From Lutibacter sp. (GTDB lineage: Bacteria > Bacteroidota > Bacteroidia > Flavobacteriales > Flavobacteriaceae), in assembly GCF_021647475.1 (NCBI RefSeq), contig NZ_JAKIUR010000003.1, forward strand, positions 27,515 through 91,514: a stretch of 64,000 nucleotides of DNA, written 5' to 3'. The first letter of the stretch is position 1; the number at the start of each line of letters is the position of its first letter. This document shows, one piece after another, positions 42,750-50,954 of this stretch. The position numbers were made by a program, and so were the translations under genes. The notes under the pieces were generated by a model that had not been told where the DNA came from, did not search any database, and was given only the letters and a program-made list of their open reading frames with translations.

Positions 42750-44096
42750 TTGAATTTAAACAATATACATAACGTTTATTTTATTGGCATTGGAGGCATA
42801 GGAATGAGTGCTTTGGCAAACTATTTTAGTAGTACAGGAAAAATAGTGGCAGGGTATGACCGAGTAGAAACTACGATAACCAAATCACTTTCAGAAAAAA
42901 ACATAACAATTCATTTTGAAGATGCTGTTACATTAATTCCTGAGCAATTTAAAAATAAAGAGAACACAATTATTGTTTTTACACCTGCAATTCCAACAGA
43001 CAATAACGAATTAATTTTTTTTAATAAAAACGGATTTACCGTTTTAAAACGTTCTGAAATGTTGGGCGAAATCACAAAAAATACGTTTTGTTTAGCAGTT
43101 GCAGGAACGCACGGAAAAACAACTACTTCAACTATTTTAGGTCATATTTTAGAAGTTAATAAAGTAAATGCAACTTCTTTTTTAGGAGGAATTTCTGAAA
43201 ATTATAATTCAAATTTAATATTAGGAGGAGATAAAGTTACGGTTGTTGAAGCTGATGAATTTGATCGATCCTTTTTAAATCTTTCACCAAACATTGCTTG
43301 TATAACTTCTATGGATGCAGATCATTTAGATATTTATAAAAATAAAACAGCATTAGAAGATTCTTTTAAAGAATTTGCAAGTAAGGTATCAGAGACTCTT
43401 TTTGTTAAAAAAGGATTGTCCATTTTTGGGAAAACCTTTGCGGTGAATGAAACTGCAGATTATTCAGCAACCAATTTAAAAATTAACCAAGGTAGTTATG
43501 TTTTTGACATAAAAACACCTACTGAAATTGTAAAAAATATACAAATTAATTTACCCGGAAAACATAATGTGCTAAATACGGTGGCAGCTTTGGCAATGGC
43601 AAATAGTTTTGGAATTTCAATTCCGGCCATTGCTAAGGCTTTACTAACATTTAAAGGCGTAAAAAGACGTTTTTCTTATAAAATTAAAACAGAAAAACTC
43701 GTGTTAATTGATGATTATGCACATCATCCTACAGAAATAAATGCGATTGTAGATGCTGTAAAAGAAATGTATCCAAATAGAAAGAATATTGGCATTTTTC
43801 AACCCCATTTATTTAGTAGAACTAAAGATTTTGCAGATGATTTTGCAAAAAGCTTGTCCAGATTTGATGAAGTTATTTTGTTGGATATTTATCCTGCACG
43901 CGAAAAACCTATAAAAGGAATTACATCGAACTGGCTTTTAGAGAAAATTGAGAATAAAAATAAGCTACTTTCTAGTAAAAAATATATAGTAGCTAATATA
44001 AAAAAATCTAAAGCTTCTGTTGTGGTAATGATTGGAGCTGGAGATATTGGTGAATTAGTTGAAAAAGTAACTCAGAAATTAAAAAGTGAAGATTAA
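42750..44096 (+). CDS. murC: UDP-N-acetylmuramate:L-alanine ligase
   Basis: A 448-residue Mur ligase that adds L-Ala to UDP-MurNAc. YFIGIGGIGMSALANYF opens the UDP-binding domain, and AVAGTHGKTTTSTILG is the P-loop. EADEFDRSFLNLSP and the DDYAHHPTEINA segment are MurC-specific. The start is TTG directly after murG. The stop overlaps the GTG start of ftsQ by 11 bases. Confidence 0.95.
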   Translation: MNLNNIHNVYFIGIGGIGMSALANYFSSTGKIVAGYDRVETTITKSLSEKNITIHFEDAVTLIPEQFKNKENTIIVFTPAIPTDNNELIFFNKNGFTVLKRSEMLGEITKNTFCLAVAGTHGKTTTSTILGHILEVNKVNATSFLGGISENYNSNLILGGDKVTVVEADEFDRSFLNLSPNIACITSMDADHLDIYKNKTALEDSFKEFASKVSETLFVKKGLSIFGKTFAVNETADYSATNLKINQGSYVFDIKTPTEIVKNIQINLPGKHNVLNTVAALAMANSFGISIPAIAKALLTFKGVKRRFSYKIKTEKLVLIDDYAHHPTEINAIVDAVKEMYPNRKNIGIFQPHLFSRTKDFADDFAKSLSRFDEVILLDIYPAREKPIKGITSNWLLEKIENKNKLLSSKKYIVANIKKSKASVVVMIGAGDIGELVEKVTQKLKSED

Positions 44097-44808
44097 CGGG
44101 ATTTACATAAAAGGGATTGCATTACTTGCATTGGTAATTTTTTTATACGGATTTTCAAATCATAAAAATGATCAAGAAAAAGTAAAAAAAATAGAAGTTC
44201 AATTTGAGAAAGGAACTAATCTTTTTATGAGTTATCAAATGGTTAATAAATTGTTAATACAAAAAAATGAAACCCCTAAAAACATTGCAAAATCTGTTAT
44301 AGATTTACATAAATTGGAGTCAAAAGTGCTTGCTCACCCCATGGTTGAAAATGCTGCTGTTTATTTAACCGTTGATGGCTTGTTAAAAGCAAGAGTTAAA
44401 CAGCGAACACCTATTGCCAGAGTTATAACAAATAATAAGAGTTATTACATTGATAAACAGGGTGAAACAATGCCTTTATCACCTAATTACTCTGAAAGAG
44501 TTATGTTGGTTTTTGGAGCTGGTAATAAAAAGGATAATGCTAAAATTTATAAACTGGTAACGGCAATTTTGAGAGATAAAATTTTAAAAAATTTATGCAT
44601 AAGCATTCAAAAAAGCGATGAAAATGAATTCATTTTAAATACAAGGATTGGTAATCAAAAAATTTTAGTTGGAAATCTGAAAAATTTAAATCAAAAATTA
44701 CAGAATTTAAAATCGTTTTTGAATAAATCAATTGGTGATAAAACTATTAATAATTACGCATTAATAAATTTAAAATACAACAATCAGGTTGTGTGTACAA
44801 AAAAGTAA
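44086..44808 (+). CDS. ftsQ: Cell division protein FtsQ
   Basis: A 240-residue bitopic protein. A short cytoplasmic stretch and the membrane segment GIALLALVIFLYGFS (about residues 9-24) precede a periplasmic POTRA/FtsQ region (about 35-110) and a beta domain. Sequence conservation is low; the position between murC and ftsA gives much of the support. It starts with GTG inside murC and is 3 bases from ftsA. Confidence 0.85.
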   Translation: MKINGIYIKGIALLALVIFLYGFSNHKNDQEKVKKIEVQFEKGTNLFMSYQMVNKLLIQKNETPKNIAKSVIDLHKLESKVLAHPMVENAAVYLTVDGLLKARVKQRTPIARVITNNKSYYIDKQGETMPLSPNYSERVMLVFGAGNKKDNAKIYKLVTAILRDKILKNLCISIQKSDENEFILNTRIGNQKILVGNLKNLNQKLQNLKSFLNKSIGDKTINNYALINLKYNNQVVCTKK

Positions 44809-44811
44809 ATT

Positions 44812-46128
44812 ATGGAACACAATGATATTTCAGTAGGATTGGATATAGGAACAACAAAAATTGTTGCTATGATTGGTCGTAGAAATGAATATGGAAAAAT
44901 TGAGATACTTGGTACAGGAAAAGCGAAAAGCTTAGGAGTGCATAGAGGCGTTGTTAATAATATAACTCAAACCATTCAATCAATTCAAGCGGCTGTAGAT
45001 GAAGCTATTGCAGTTTCTGGGATAAAAATTCATGAAGCTGTAGTAGGCATTGCAGGTCAGCATATTAGAAGTTTACAACATAGTGATTATATCACTAGAC
45101 CAAATTCTGAAGAAGTTATTAATGACGAAGATTTAGAAAAACTTGAAAAGCAAGTTTATAAATTAGTAATGTTACCTGGTGAAGAAATAATTCATGTGTT
45201 ACCACAGGAATTTAAAGTAGATGGGCAATCTGAAATTACAGAGCCAGTTGGAATGTATGGAGGTAGATTAGAAGCTAATTTTCATGTAGTAGTTGGGCAA
45301 GTTTCTTCTATTAGAAATATTGGGCGCTGTATTAAAAGTGCAGGTCTTGATTTGGCAGGTATTACCTTAGAACCACTAGCTTCTGCAGAAGCAGTTTTAA
45401 GTAATGAAGAAAAAGAAGCAGGGGTTGCGTTGATTGATATAGGAGGAGGAACTACTGATTTAGCCATTTTTAAAAATGGAATAATTCGTCATACGGCTGT
45501 GGTACCATTTGGCGGAAATGTGATTACTGAAGATATTAAGGAAGGTTGCTCTATTATTGAAAAACAGGCTGAATTATTAAAAACGAAATTTGGTTCCGCT
45601 TGGCCAGGAGAAAATAAAGAAAATGAAATTGTATCAATTCCAGGGTTAAGGGGAAGAGATCCAAAAGAAATTACACTTAAAAATTTATCTAAAATAATTC
45701 ATGCCAGAGTAGTTGAAATTGTTGAACAGGTATTTATGGAAATAAAAAATTATGGACATGAAGAACCTAAAAAAAAGCTAATTGCAGGTATCGTTTTAAC
45801 AGGTGGAGGAGCTCAATTAAAACATTTAAAACAGCTTGTTGAATATATAACTGGAATGGATACTAGAATTGGATATCCAAATGAGAATTTAGCAGGAGAT
45901 TCTGATGAAAGCTTGTCAAGTCCACAATATGCTACTGCTGTAGGCTTATTAATGAATGGATTAAATAAACTAGAAAAAGATAAAGATAAAGAAAGCGAAA
46001 TTTCAGATGATGCTTCTCAAGAAAAAGAAAAGGATAGTACTGAGGAAAAAGAAGCAAAACAACCTAAAAAATCAATTTTTGAAAAATGGGCAGATAAGTT
46101 TAGAGATTTTTTAGATAATGCAGAATAA
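44812..46128 (+). CDS. ftsA: Cell division protein FtsA
   Basis: A 438-residue actin-fold protein that tethers FtsZ to the membrane. Phosphate motif 1 is GLDIGTTKIVAMIG, the phosphate 2 region is ALIDIGGGTTDLAIF and the adenosine motif is GIVLTGGGAQLKHL. The last 18 residues (KKSIFEKWADKFRDFLDN) form an amphipathic membrane-targeting helix after a charged Lys/Glu linker. FtsZ follows 35 bases later. Confidence 0.96.
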   Translation: MEHNDISVGLDIGTTKIVAMIGRRNEYGKIEILGTGKAKSLGVHRGVVNNITQTIQSIQAAVDEAIAVSGIKIHEAVVGIAGQHIRSLQHSDYITRPNSEEVINDEDLEKLEKQVYKLVMLPGEEIIHVLPQEFKVDGQSEITEPVGMYGGRLEANFHVVVGQVSSIRNIGRCIKSAGLDLAGITLEPLASAEAVLSNEEKEAGVALIDIGGGTTDLAIFKNGIIRHTAVVPFGGNVITEDIKEGCSIIEKQAELLKTKFGSAWPGENKENEIVSIPGLRGRDPKEITLKNLSKIIHARVVEIVEQVFMEIKNYGHEEPKKKLIAGIVLTGGGAQLKHLKQLVEYITGMDTRIGYPNENLAGDSDESLSSPQYATAVGLLMNGLNKLEKDKDKESEISDDASQEKEKDSTEEKEAKQPKKSIFEKWADKFRDFLDNAE

Positions 46129-46163
46129 ATAGAATAAGAAAGAAAAATACCAATACATATATT

Positions 46164-48053
46164 ATGAGCAATTCAGATTTTAATAACATTTCATTCGATT
46201 TACCAAAAAATAAGTCGCACGTTATAAAAGTAATCGGCGTTGGAGGTGGTGGTAGCAATGCTGTAAACCACATGTTTTCACAAGGAATAAACGGTGTAGA
46301 TTTTATAATTTGTAATACCGATGCTCAAGCATTACAAAATAGTCCAATACCTACTAAAATTCAGTTAGGAGTTTCTTTAACCGAAGGATTAGGAGCTGGT
46401 GCAAATCCTGAAGTTGGTGAGCAGGCCGCAATGGAAAGTATTCAAGAAATTAGAGAAATGCTTTCATCACATTCTAAAATGGTATTTATTACTGTTGGTA
46501 TGGGTGGAGGCACCGGTACAGGTGCAGCACCAGTTATTGCAAAAGTGGCTCGTGAATTAGATTTGTTAACTATTGGTATTGTAACAACACCTTTTTCTTT
46601 TGAAGGAAAGACTAGAAATGAACAGGCTCAAAAAGGAATTGATAAATTACGTGAATATGTAGATTCATTAGTGGTTATTAATAATAACAAATTGCGTGAA
46701 GTTTATGGCAATTTAGGATTTAAAGCAGGCTTTTCAAAAGCGGATGAAGTTTTATCAACGGCCGCAAGAGGAATTGCTGAAGTAATTACGCATCATTACA
46801 CTCAAAATATCGATTTAAAAGATGCTAAAACAGTTTTATCGAATAGTGGAACTGCTATAATGGGTTCTGCTTCAGCAGCAGGTGTTGATCGTTCAGAAGA
46901 AGCAATTACCAAAGCGTTAGATTCTCCATTGTTAAATGATAATAAAATTACAGGAGCTAAAAATGTGTTATTGTTAATTGTTTCTGGTACAGAAGAAATT
47001 ACTATTGATGAAATAGGAGAAATTAACGATTACATTCAATCTGAAGCTAAATCAAATGTAAATATTATTATGGGAGTTGGTGAAGATGAATCTTTAGGCG
47101 ATGCCATTTCTGTTACTATAATTGCAACTGGATTTACTAAAGATCAGCAATATGAAATTGCAAATACGGATCCAAAAATAATTAAACATATTTTAAATGA
47201 TGAGCAGGAAGCTACTTTTGATTTTAACGAAAAAACAGTACAGAATACCGTTAAAATAGATGAAGAAAATAAAAGTGAGGAAACCTTTATTAATGAAGAC
47301 AAAATTATATATGATTTAGGAGAAGACTTGGAGGAAGAAGTTAGCTTAATTCCAACTACCGAATTCATTAAAAATATTGATATAGTTTATGATGAAGTGT
47401 TGGTAGAAAATGTTGAAGAATTTGAAATTACAGAAATTAAATCTGAACTTATTGAAGAAAAAGAAGAACCTATTGAAGATGAAAATCAAATATCCTTTAC
47501 TTTTGATTTGCCAATTAAAGAAGCCCAAAAAATTACTTCTAAAAATAGTATAAACGCTGAAAAATTTGAAGTTAATAATCATGAAATTGTTGAGTCTAGT
47601 AAAAAAGTAGAAGAGGAAGTTTATTTTTCATTAGAAGATTATACTGAATTAGAAGATAATTTAACAAAAGCAACAAAACCAAAAGCTAAAGTTGAAACTG
47701 TTATTGAAGAAGAGCTAAAATTTACACTTAGTTCAAAAGAAGAAATTAATAATCAAGAAGTTGTAGATTATAAAGAAGTTTCTCCATTAGATTTAACTAT
47801 TGAAGAATTACAAAAAAGAGCCTCTGAAAGACGTGATGAAATGAAAAATTTCAATTATAAATTTATAAATAATATCAAGAAAAAAATTGATGATATAGAA
47901 AAAGAACCAGCTTATAAGAGAATGGGAGTAGAATTAAATGAAACTACCCATTCCTCTGAAATTAATCAATCTCGTACTTCTTTAGAAGTTGATGAGAATG
48001 ATAATATTCAATTTAGATCAAATAACTCATTTTTACATGATAATGTAGATTAA
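46164..48053 (+). CDS. ftsZ: Cell division GTPase FtsZ
   Basis: A 629-residue tubulin homologue that forms the Z-ring. VGGGGSNAVNHM is the nucleotide T1 loop and the tubulin signature is GGGTGTGAAPVIA. The T7 loop is in the NVLLLIVSGTEEIT region. The GTPase core ends at about residue 320. A long acidic, Glu/Lys-rich disordered linker of about 285 residues leads to a short C-terminal peptide (FRSNNSFLHDNVD). The long linker is typical of Flavobacteriia. A strong terminator follows, closing the dcw cluster. Confidence 0.97.
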   Translation: MSNSDFNNISFDLPKNKSHVIKVIGVGGGGSNAVNHMFSQGINGVDFIICNTDAQALQNSPIPTKIQLGVSLTEGLGAGANPEVGEQAAMESIQEIREMLSSHSKMVFITVGMGGGTGTGAAPVIAKVARELDLLTIGIVTTPFSFEGKTRNEQAQKGIDKLREYVDSLVVINNNKLREVYGNLGFKAGFSKADEVLSTAARGIAEVITHHYTQNIDLKDAKTVLSNSGTAIMGSASAAGVDRSEEAITKALDSPLLNDNKITGAKNVLLLIVSGTEEITIDEIGEINDYIQSEAKSNVNIIMGVGEDESLGDAISVTIIATGFTKDQQYEIANTDPKIIKHILNDEQEATFDFNEKTVQNTVKIDEENKSEETFINEDKIIYDLGEDLEEEVSLIPTTEFIKNIDIVYDEVLVENVEEFEITEIKSELIEEKEEPIEDENQISFTFDLPIKEAQKITSKNSINAEKFEVNNHEIVESSKKVEEEVYFSLEDYTELEDNLTKATKPKAKVETVIEEELKFTLSSKEEINNQEVVDYKEVSPLDLTIEELQKRASERRDEMKNFNYKFINNIKKKIDDIEKEPAYKRMGVELNETTHSSEINQSRTSLEVDENDNIQFRSNNSFLHDNVD

Positions 48054-48099
48054 AATATTGCCCAAGGACTAAGACCCTTAGAATTGTTTTCTAAGTTTT

Positions 48100-48147
48100 A
48101 ACTCGAAAATCTTATATTAAAAGAAGATTTTCGAGTTCTTTTTTTTT
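48100..48147 (+). terminator. Terminator of the dcw cluster
   Basis: A perfect 13-bp stem ACTCGAAAATCTT / AAGATTTTCGAGT with a 10-base loop, followed by TCTTTTTTTTT, 47 bases after the ftsZ stop. Confidence 0.9.
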
Positions 48148-48175
48148 ATCTTCGCAAAACTAAATTAGTTTACAC

Positions 48176-48625
48176 ATGAGTTTGCAAAATAAAGTAATGA
48201 GTAAAATTAAAAATGCTATGAAATCTAAAGATCAAGTAGCATTAGCATCTTTAAGAGCAATAAAATCTGAAATTTTATTAGCACAAACAAAAGGAGGAGC
48301 ATCAGAAGAATTATCGGAAGAGGAAGAATTAAAAATTGTCCAAAAATTAGTAAAACAACGTAAAGATAGTGCAGCTGTTTATCAAGAACAAAACAGAAAT
48401 GATTTGGCTAAACCAGAATTAGCACAAGCAAATATAATTGCACAATTTTTACCTGAGCAACTAAGTGAAGAAAAAGTAGTAGAAATTATTTCAAAAATTG
48501 TTAAAACTGTTGAAGCCTCTTCAATGAAAGATATGGGAAAAGTTATGGGAATGGCTTCAAAAGAATTAGCAGGTAAAGCTGATGGTAAAGCTATATCAAT
48601 GGTTGTAAAAAAATTACTTTCATAA
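48176..48625 (+). CDS. GatB/YqeY domain protein
   Basis: A 149-residue YqeY-type protein, a stand-alone version of the GatB C-terminal tRNA-binding domain. It is an all-helical N-terminal part (IKNAMKSKDQVALASLRAIKSEI) followed by the QxxKQRxxSxxxYxxxNR-like segment QKLVKQRKDSAAVYQEQNR, and a C-terminal KVMGMASKELAGKADGKAIS block. The physiological role is unclear. A TATCTTCG near-match to the -7 box lies 22 bases upstream. The tRNA-Arg half copy starts 8 bases after its stop. Confidence 0.9.
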   Translation: MSLQNKVMSKIKNAMKSKDQVALASLRAIKSEILLAQTKGGASEELSEEEELKIVQKLVKQRKDSAAVYQEQNRNDLAKPELAQANIIAQFLPEQLSEEKVVEIISKIVKTVEASSMKDMGKVMGMASKELAGKADGKAISMVVKKLLS

Positions 48626-48633
48626 ATATTAAA

Positions 48634-48691
48634 GGCCTCGTGGCGCAACTGAATAGCGCACTGGACCTGCCTGCCGGCAGGCAGGTTTCGG
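48634..48691 (+). pseudogene. Truncated 5' half of tRNA-Arg, interrupted by a palindrome
   Basis: Bases 48634-48665 and 48686-48691 are identical to the intact tRNA-Arg at 48970 from its first base through the anticodon-loop bases TTTCGG. The identity extends 6 bases upstream (ATTAAA), giving a 44-base direct repeat. The anticodon arm is broken after CTGGA by a 20-bp palindrome (48666-48685), and no 3' half follows, so it cannot make a tRNA. Confidence 0.9.
48666..48685. repeat. 20-bp perfect palindrome inserted in the tRNA half copy
   Basis: The sequence CCTGCCTGCCGGCAGGCAGG lies exactly between CTGGA and TTTCGG, which are contiguous in the intact tRNA. Near-copies occur at 1393-1413 and 63688-63708, and a degenerate one at 23295-23313. 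Confidence 0.88.
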
Positions 48692-48719
48692 ACTTGAAAA
48701 TTAAATGATATAATATAAT

Positions 48720-48968
48720 ATGTTTTATGTATATGTTCTTTATAGTAAAAAGCACAATAGAAAATATACAGGCATGACTATTGATATAGAGAGAAGATTA
48801 AAGGAGCATAATACAAAACAAAATAAATCAACAAAAGCATACGCACCTTGGGAAGTTATTTTTAAAGAAGCGTTTAAAACAAGATTAGAAGCAAGAGAAA
48901 GAGAAAAATATTTAAAATCAGGAGTAGGTAGAGAATTTATAAAATCTTTACAATTACAAGAAAATTAA
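48720..48968 (+). CDS. GIY-YIG (URI) nuclease-domain protein
   Basis: An 82-residue single-domain GIY-YIG protein. FYVYVLYSKKHNRKYTGMT carries the two strand motifs (YVL for GIY, YTG for YIG), DIERRLKEHN supplies the conserved Arg, and EAREREKYLKSGVGREFIK supplies the metal-binding Glu and the C-terminal helix. Such small proteins are common in Bacteroidota and their role is not established; related domains are homing or repair nucleases. It lies between the two copies of the tRNA-Arg 5' half, and its stop codon (48966-48968) falls within the downstream direct repeat, 1 base before the tRNA. Confidence 0.88.
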   Translation: MFYVYVLYSKKHNRKYTGMTIDIERRLKEHNTKQNKSTKAYAPWEVIFKEAFKTRLEAREREKYLKSGVGREFIKSLQLQEN

Positions 48969-48969
48969 A

Positions 48970-49043
48970 GGCCTCGTGGCGCAACTGAATAGCGCACTGG
49001 ATTTCGGCTCCAGCGGTTGCAGGTTTGAATCCTGCCGGGGTCA
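48970..49043 (+). tRNA. tRNA-Arg (anticodon UCG)
   Basis: A full cloverleaf can be drawn: acceptor GGCCTCG/CGGGGTC (with two wobble pairs), D stem GCGC/GCGC, anticodon stem CTGGA/TCCAG with loop TTTCGGC (anticodon TCG), and T stem GCAGG/CCTGC with loop TTTGAAT. The discriminator is A and CCA is not encoded. It should read CGA codons. A terminator follows 10 bases later. Confidence 0.93.
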
Positions 49044-49053
49044 CAAGTTGAAC

Positions 49054-49080
49054 CTTCAACCAAAAGTTGGAGTTTTTTTT
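49054..49080 (+). terminator. Terminator after tRNA-Arg
   Basis: Stem CTTCAAC/GTTGGAG (7 bp including one T-G pair), loop CAAAA, then eight T residues. Confidence 0.82.
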
Positions 49081-49152
49081 AATCCTTAATTTTAAACTTG
49101 ATAGTATTAAATTTCCCTAATATTTATCAGTTTATAAACCAATTTTAACCTT

Positions 49153-49160
49153 TAATTTTG
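49153..49160 (+). promoter_or_regulatory. Putative -7 box for the TauE-like gene
   Basis: TAATTTTG matches TAnnTTTG and lies 35 bases before the ATG. A weak GTTTA is at about the -33 position, 18 bases upstream. Confidence 0.42.
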
Positions 49161-49195
49161 TTGTAAGTTTAAAAGTAATTTTATTTAAAAGAATT

Positions 49196-49981
49196 ATGCT
49201 AATATTTCAAGATATATTAAATACTTTAATGTTAAATTGGGAAATAATATTTTTCTTTTTTTTAATAGCAATTCTTTATTCATCTGTTGGTTTTGGTGGA
49301 GGTTCAAGTTATTTAGCTGTTTTAACATTAACATCATTGGCGTTCACCCAAATTAGAGCAATAGCTTTGTTGTGTAATATTGTTGTTGTATCTGGTGGTA
49401 CTTTTCTGTATATGAAAAATAATTTGTTTAATTGGAAAAAGATTTTTCCTTTAGTGTTGTTGAGTGTTCCAATGGCTTTTATAGGAGGCTCTTTAAAAAT
49501 AAGTCATTCTTTTTTCTTTATCCTTTTAGGTGTTACACTTTTAATAGCTGCTGTTTTAATGTGGTCTTCAAAATATATTTCTAAAAAAAGTGAGCAAGTC
49601 AACTTTAAAAAATCGGTATTAAAAAATATTTCTTATGGAGGTGGAATTGGATTTATTTCTGGAATGGTTGGTATTGGTGGAGGCATTTTTTTAGCACCAC
49701 TTTTACATTTAACAAAATGGGATACTCCCAAAAGAATTGCAGCAACCTCTAGCTTTTTTATTTTAGTGAATTCAATAGCAGGGTTAATGGGACAATATTT
49801 AAATCCTGATTTTTCAATTAAACCAACTATTACCATTATGTTGATGATGACCGTTTTAATTGGAGGTCAAATAGGCTCAAGGTTGAGTACAAAAGTTATT
49901 TCACCAATTAATTTAAAAAGAGGAACAGCTATATTAATTGCTGTTGTTGGGATTCGTCTTTTGATAAAGTACCTGTTTTAA
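49196..49981 (+). CDS. TauE/SafE-family membrane transporter
   Basis: A 261-residue inner-membrane protein with about eight hydrophobic segments. The paired motifs YSSVGFGGGSSYLAVL near the N-terminus and GMVGIGGGIFLAPLLH in the second half are the two inverted-repeat signatures of the TauE/SafE (DUF81) family, proposed exporters of sulfite, sulfoacetate or other organic anions. The substrate is unknown here. ATG 49196 is used; an internal Met at residue 13 (MLNWEIIFF) would be an alternative. It stands alone between the tRNA and rpe. Confidence 0.88.
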   Translation: MLIFQDILNTLMLNWEIIFFFFLIAILYSSVGFGGGSSYLAVLTLTSLAFTQIRAIALLCNIVVVSGGTFLYMKNNLFNWKKIFPLVLLSVPMAFIGGSLKISHSFFFILLGVTLLIAAVLMWSSKYISKKSEQVNFKKSVLKNISYGGGIGFISGMVGIGGGIFLAPLLHLTKWDTPKRIAATSSFFILVNSIAGLMGQYLNPDFSIKPTITIMLMMTVLIGGQIGSRLSTKVISPINLKRGTAILIAVVGIRLLIKYLF

Positions 49982-50046
49982 AAGATACTTTTACAGTTTG
50001 AAGTTTTAATAATATTTTTTTGTATATCCGTAATCTAACATAATGT

Positions 50047-50117
50047 CTGTTATCCTAAACTCAAAAAATACTGGTTATTAAATGGTAATGAGATGCTGAA
50101 ATGAATTCAGCATGACG
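50047..50117. repeat. Degenerate MITE-like repeat after the TauE-like gene
   Basis: The right arm ATGAGATGCTGAAATGAATTC..CATGACG is well preserved and is itself palindromic (GCTGAA/TTCAGC). The left arm is decayed. Same family as 1381-1489. Confidence 0.55.
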
Positions 50118-50191
50118 TTGTTATTTATTAGTACTAATTACGAACAATCAGATATTTTTATACTAAAATCCGAACAAAAGTTTATCTATTT

Positions 50192-50851
50192 TTATTCAGA
50201 AACTAATTTTTTTAAAGTACTTATTGTTTCAGAAGGATTTTTACTTTTAAACACAAAACTTCCAGCAACAAAAGCATTTACTCCTTTTGATGCTAATTTT
50301 TGAATATTTTTATCGGTAACGCCACCGTCAACTTCAATAAGTGCTTTAGATCCAGAATATTCAATTAACTTTTTAAGTTGAGCTATTTTTTTATAAGTAT
50401 TTTCGATGAATTTTTGTCCACCAAATCCAGGATTTACACTCATAATTAATACTAAATCCAAATCTTTAATAATATCTTCTAAAACTGCAATTGGTGTATG
50501 TGGATTTAATGAAACTCCTGCTTTCATTCCTGTTGCTTTTATGGCTTGAACAGTTCGGTGCAAATGTGTACAAGCTTCATAATGAACGGTTAAAATATCT
50601 GCTCCTGCATCTTTAAAATCTTTGATAAATTTATCTGGATTAACGATCATTAAATGAACATCTAATGTTTTTTCAGCATGTTTTTTAATTGCTTTTATAA
50701 CAGGCATTCCAAAGGAAATGTTAGGAACAAAAACGCCATCCATTACATCAACATGAAACCAATCGGCATCACTTTTATTAATCATTTCAACTTCTTGTTG
50801 TAAATTTCCAAAATTAGCCGATAAAATTGAAGGAGCAATATATGTTTTCAT
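50192..50851 (-). CDS. rpe: Ribulose-phosphate 3-epimerase
   Basis: A 219-residue TIM-barrel enzyme that interconverts ribulose-5-P and xylulose-5-P. IAPSILSANFGNL starts the barrel; DWFHVDVMDGVFVPN and LDVHLMI contain metal and substrate residues; VNPGFGGQKF and VDGGV bind phosphate. ATG 50851 (MKTYIAPSIL) is preferred over the in-frame 50872 start, because the -7 box covers 50870-50877. It is downstream of rpoD, separated by a terminator. Confidence 0.95.
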   Translation of the reverse strand: MKTYIAPSILSANFGNLQQEVEMINKSDADWFHVDVMDGVFVPNISFGMPVIKAIKKHAEKTLDVHLMIVNPDKFIKDFKDAGADILTVHYEACTHLHRTVQAIKATGMKAGVSLNPHTPIAVLEDIIKDLDLVLIMSVNPGFGGQKFIENTYKKIAQLKKLIEYSGSKALIEVDGGVTDKNIQKLASKGVNAFVAGSFVFKSKNPSETISTLKKLVSE

Positions 50852-50869
50852 TTTGTAGATTTGTTTTAG

Positions 50870-50877
50870 CAAAAATA
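50870..50877 (-). promoter_or_regulatory. Putative -7 box for rpe
   Basis: Minus-strand TATTTTTG matches TAnnTTTG, 18 bases before the rpe ATG, just after the rpoD terminator hairpin. Confidence 0.42.
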
Positions 50878-50885
50878 ACTTTTAA

Positions 50886-50921
50886 AAAGAAAAACTCTCG
50901 AAATTTTCGAGAGTTTTTCTT
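50886..50921 (-). terminator. Terminator of rpoD
   Basis: A hairpin with arms AAAAACTCTCGAAA and TTTCGAGAGTTTTT, flanked by A- and T-rich runs. It lies 34 bases after the rpoD stop on the minus strand. Confidence 0.85.
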
Positions 50922-50954
50922 TTTGTATTAAAATAATTCTCTAAATTACTAGAA

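Noticed and set aside
48634..48691. A second functional tRNA-Arg
   Set aside because: Only the 5' half is present and the anticodon arm is split by a palindrome, with no 3' half downstream.
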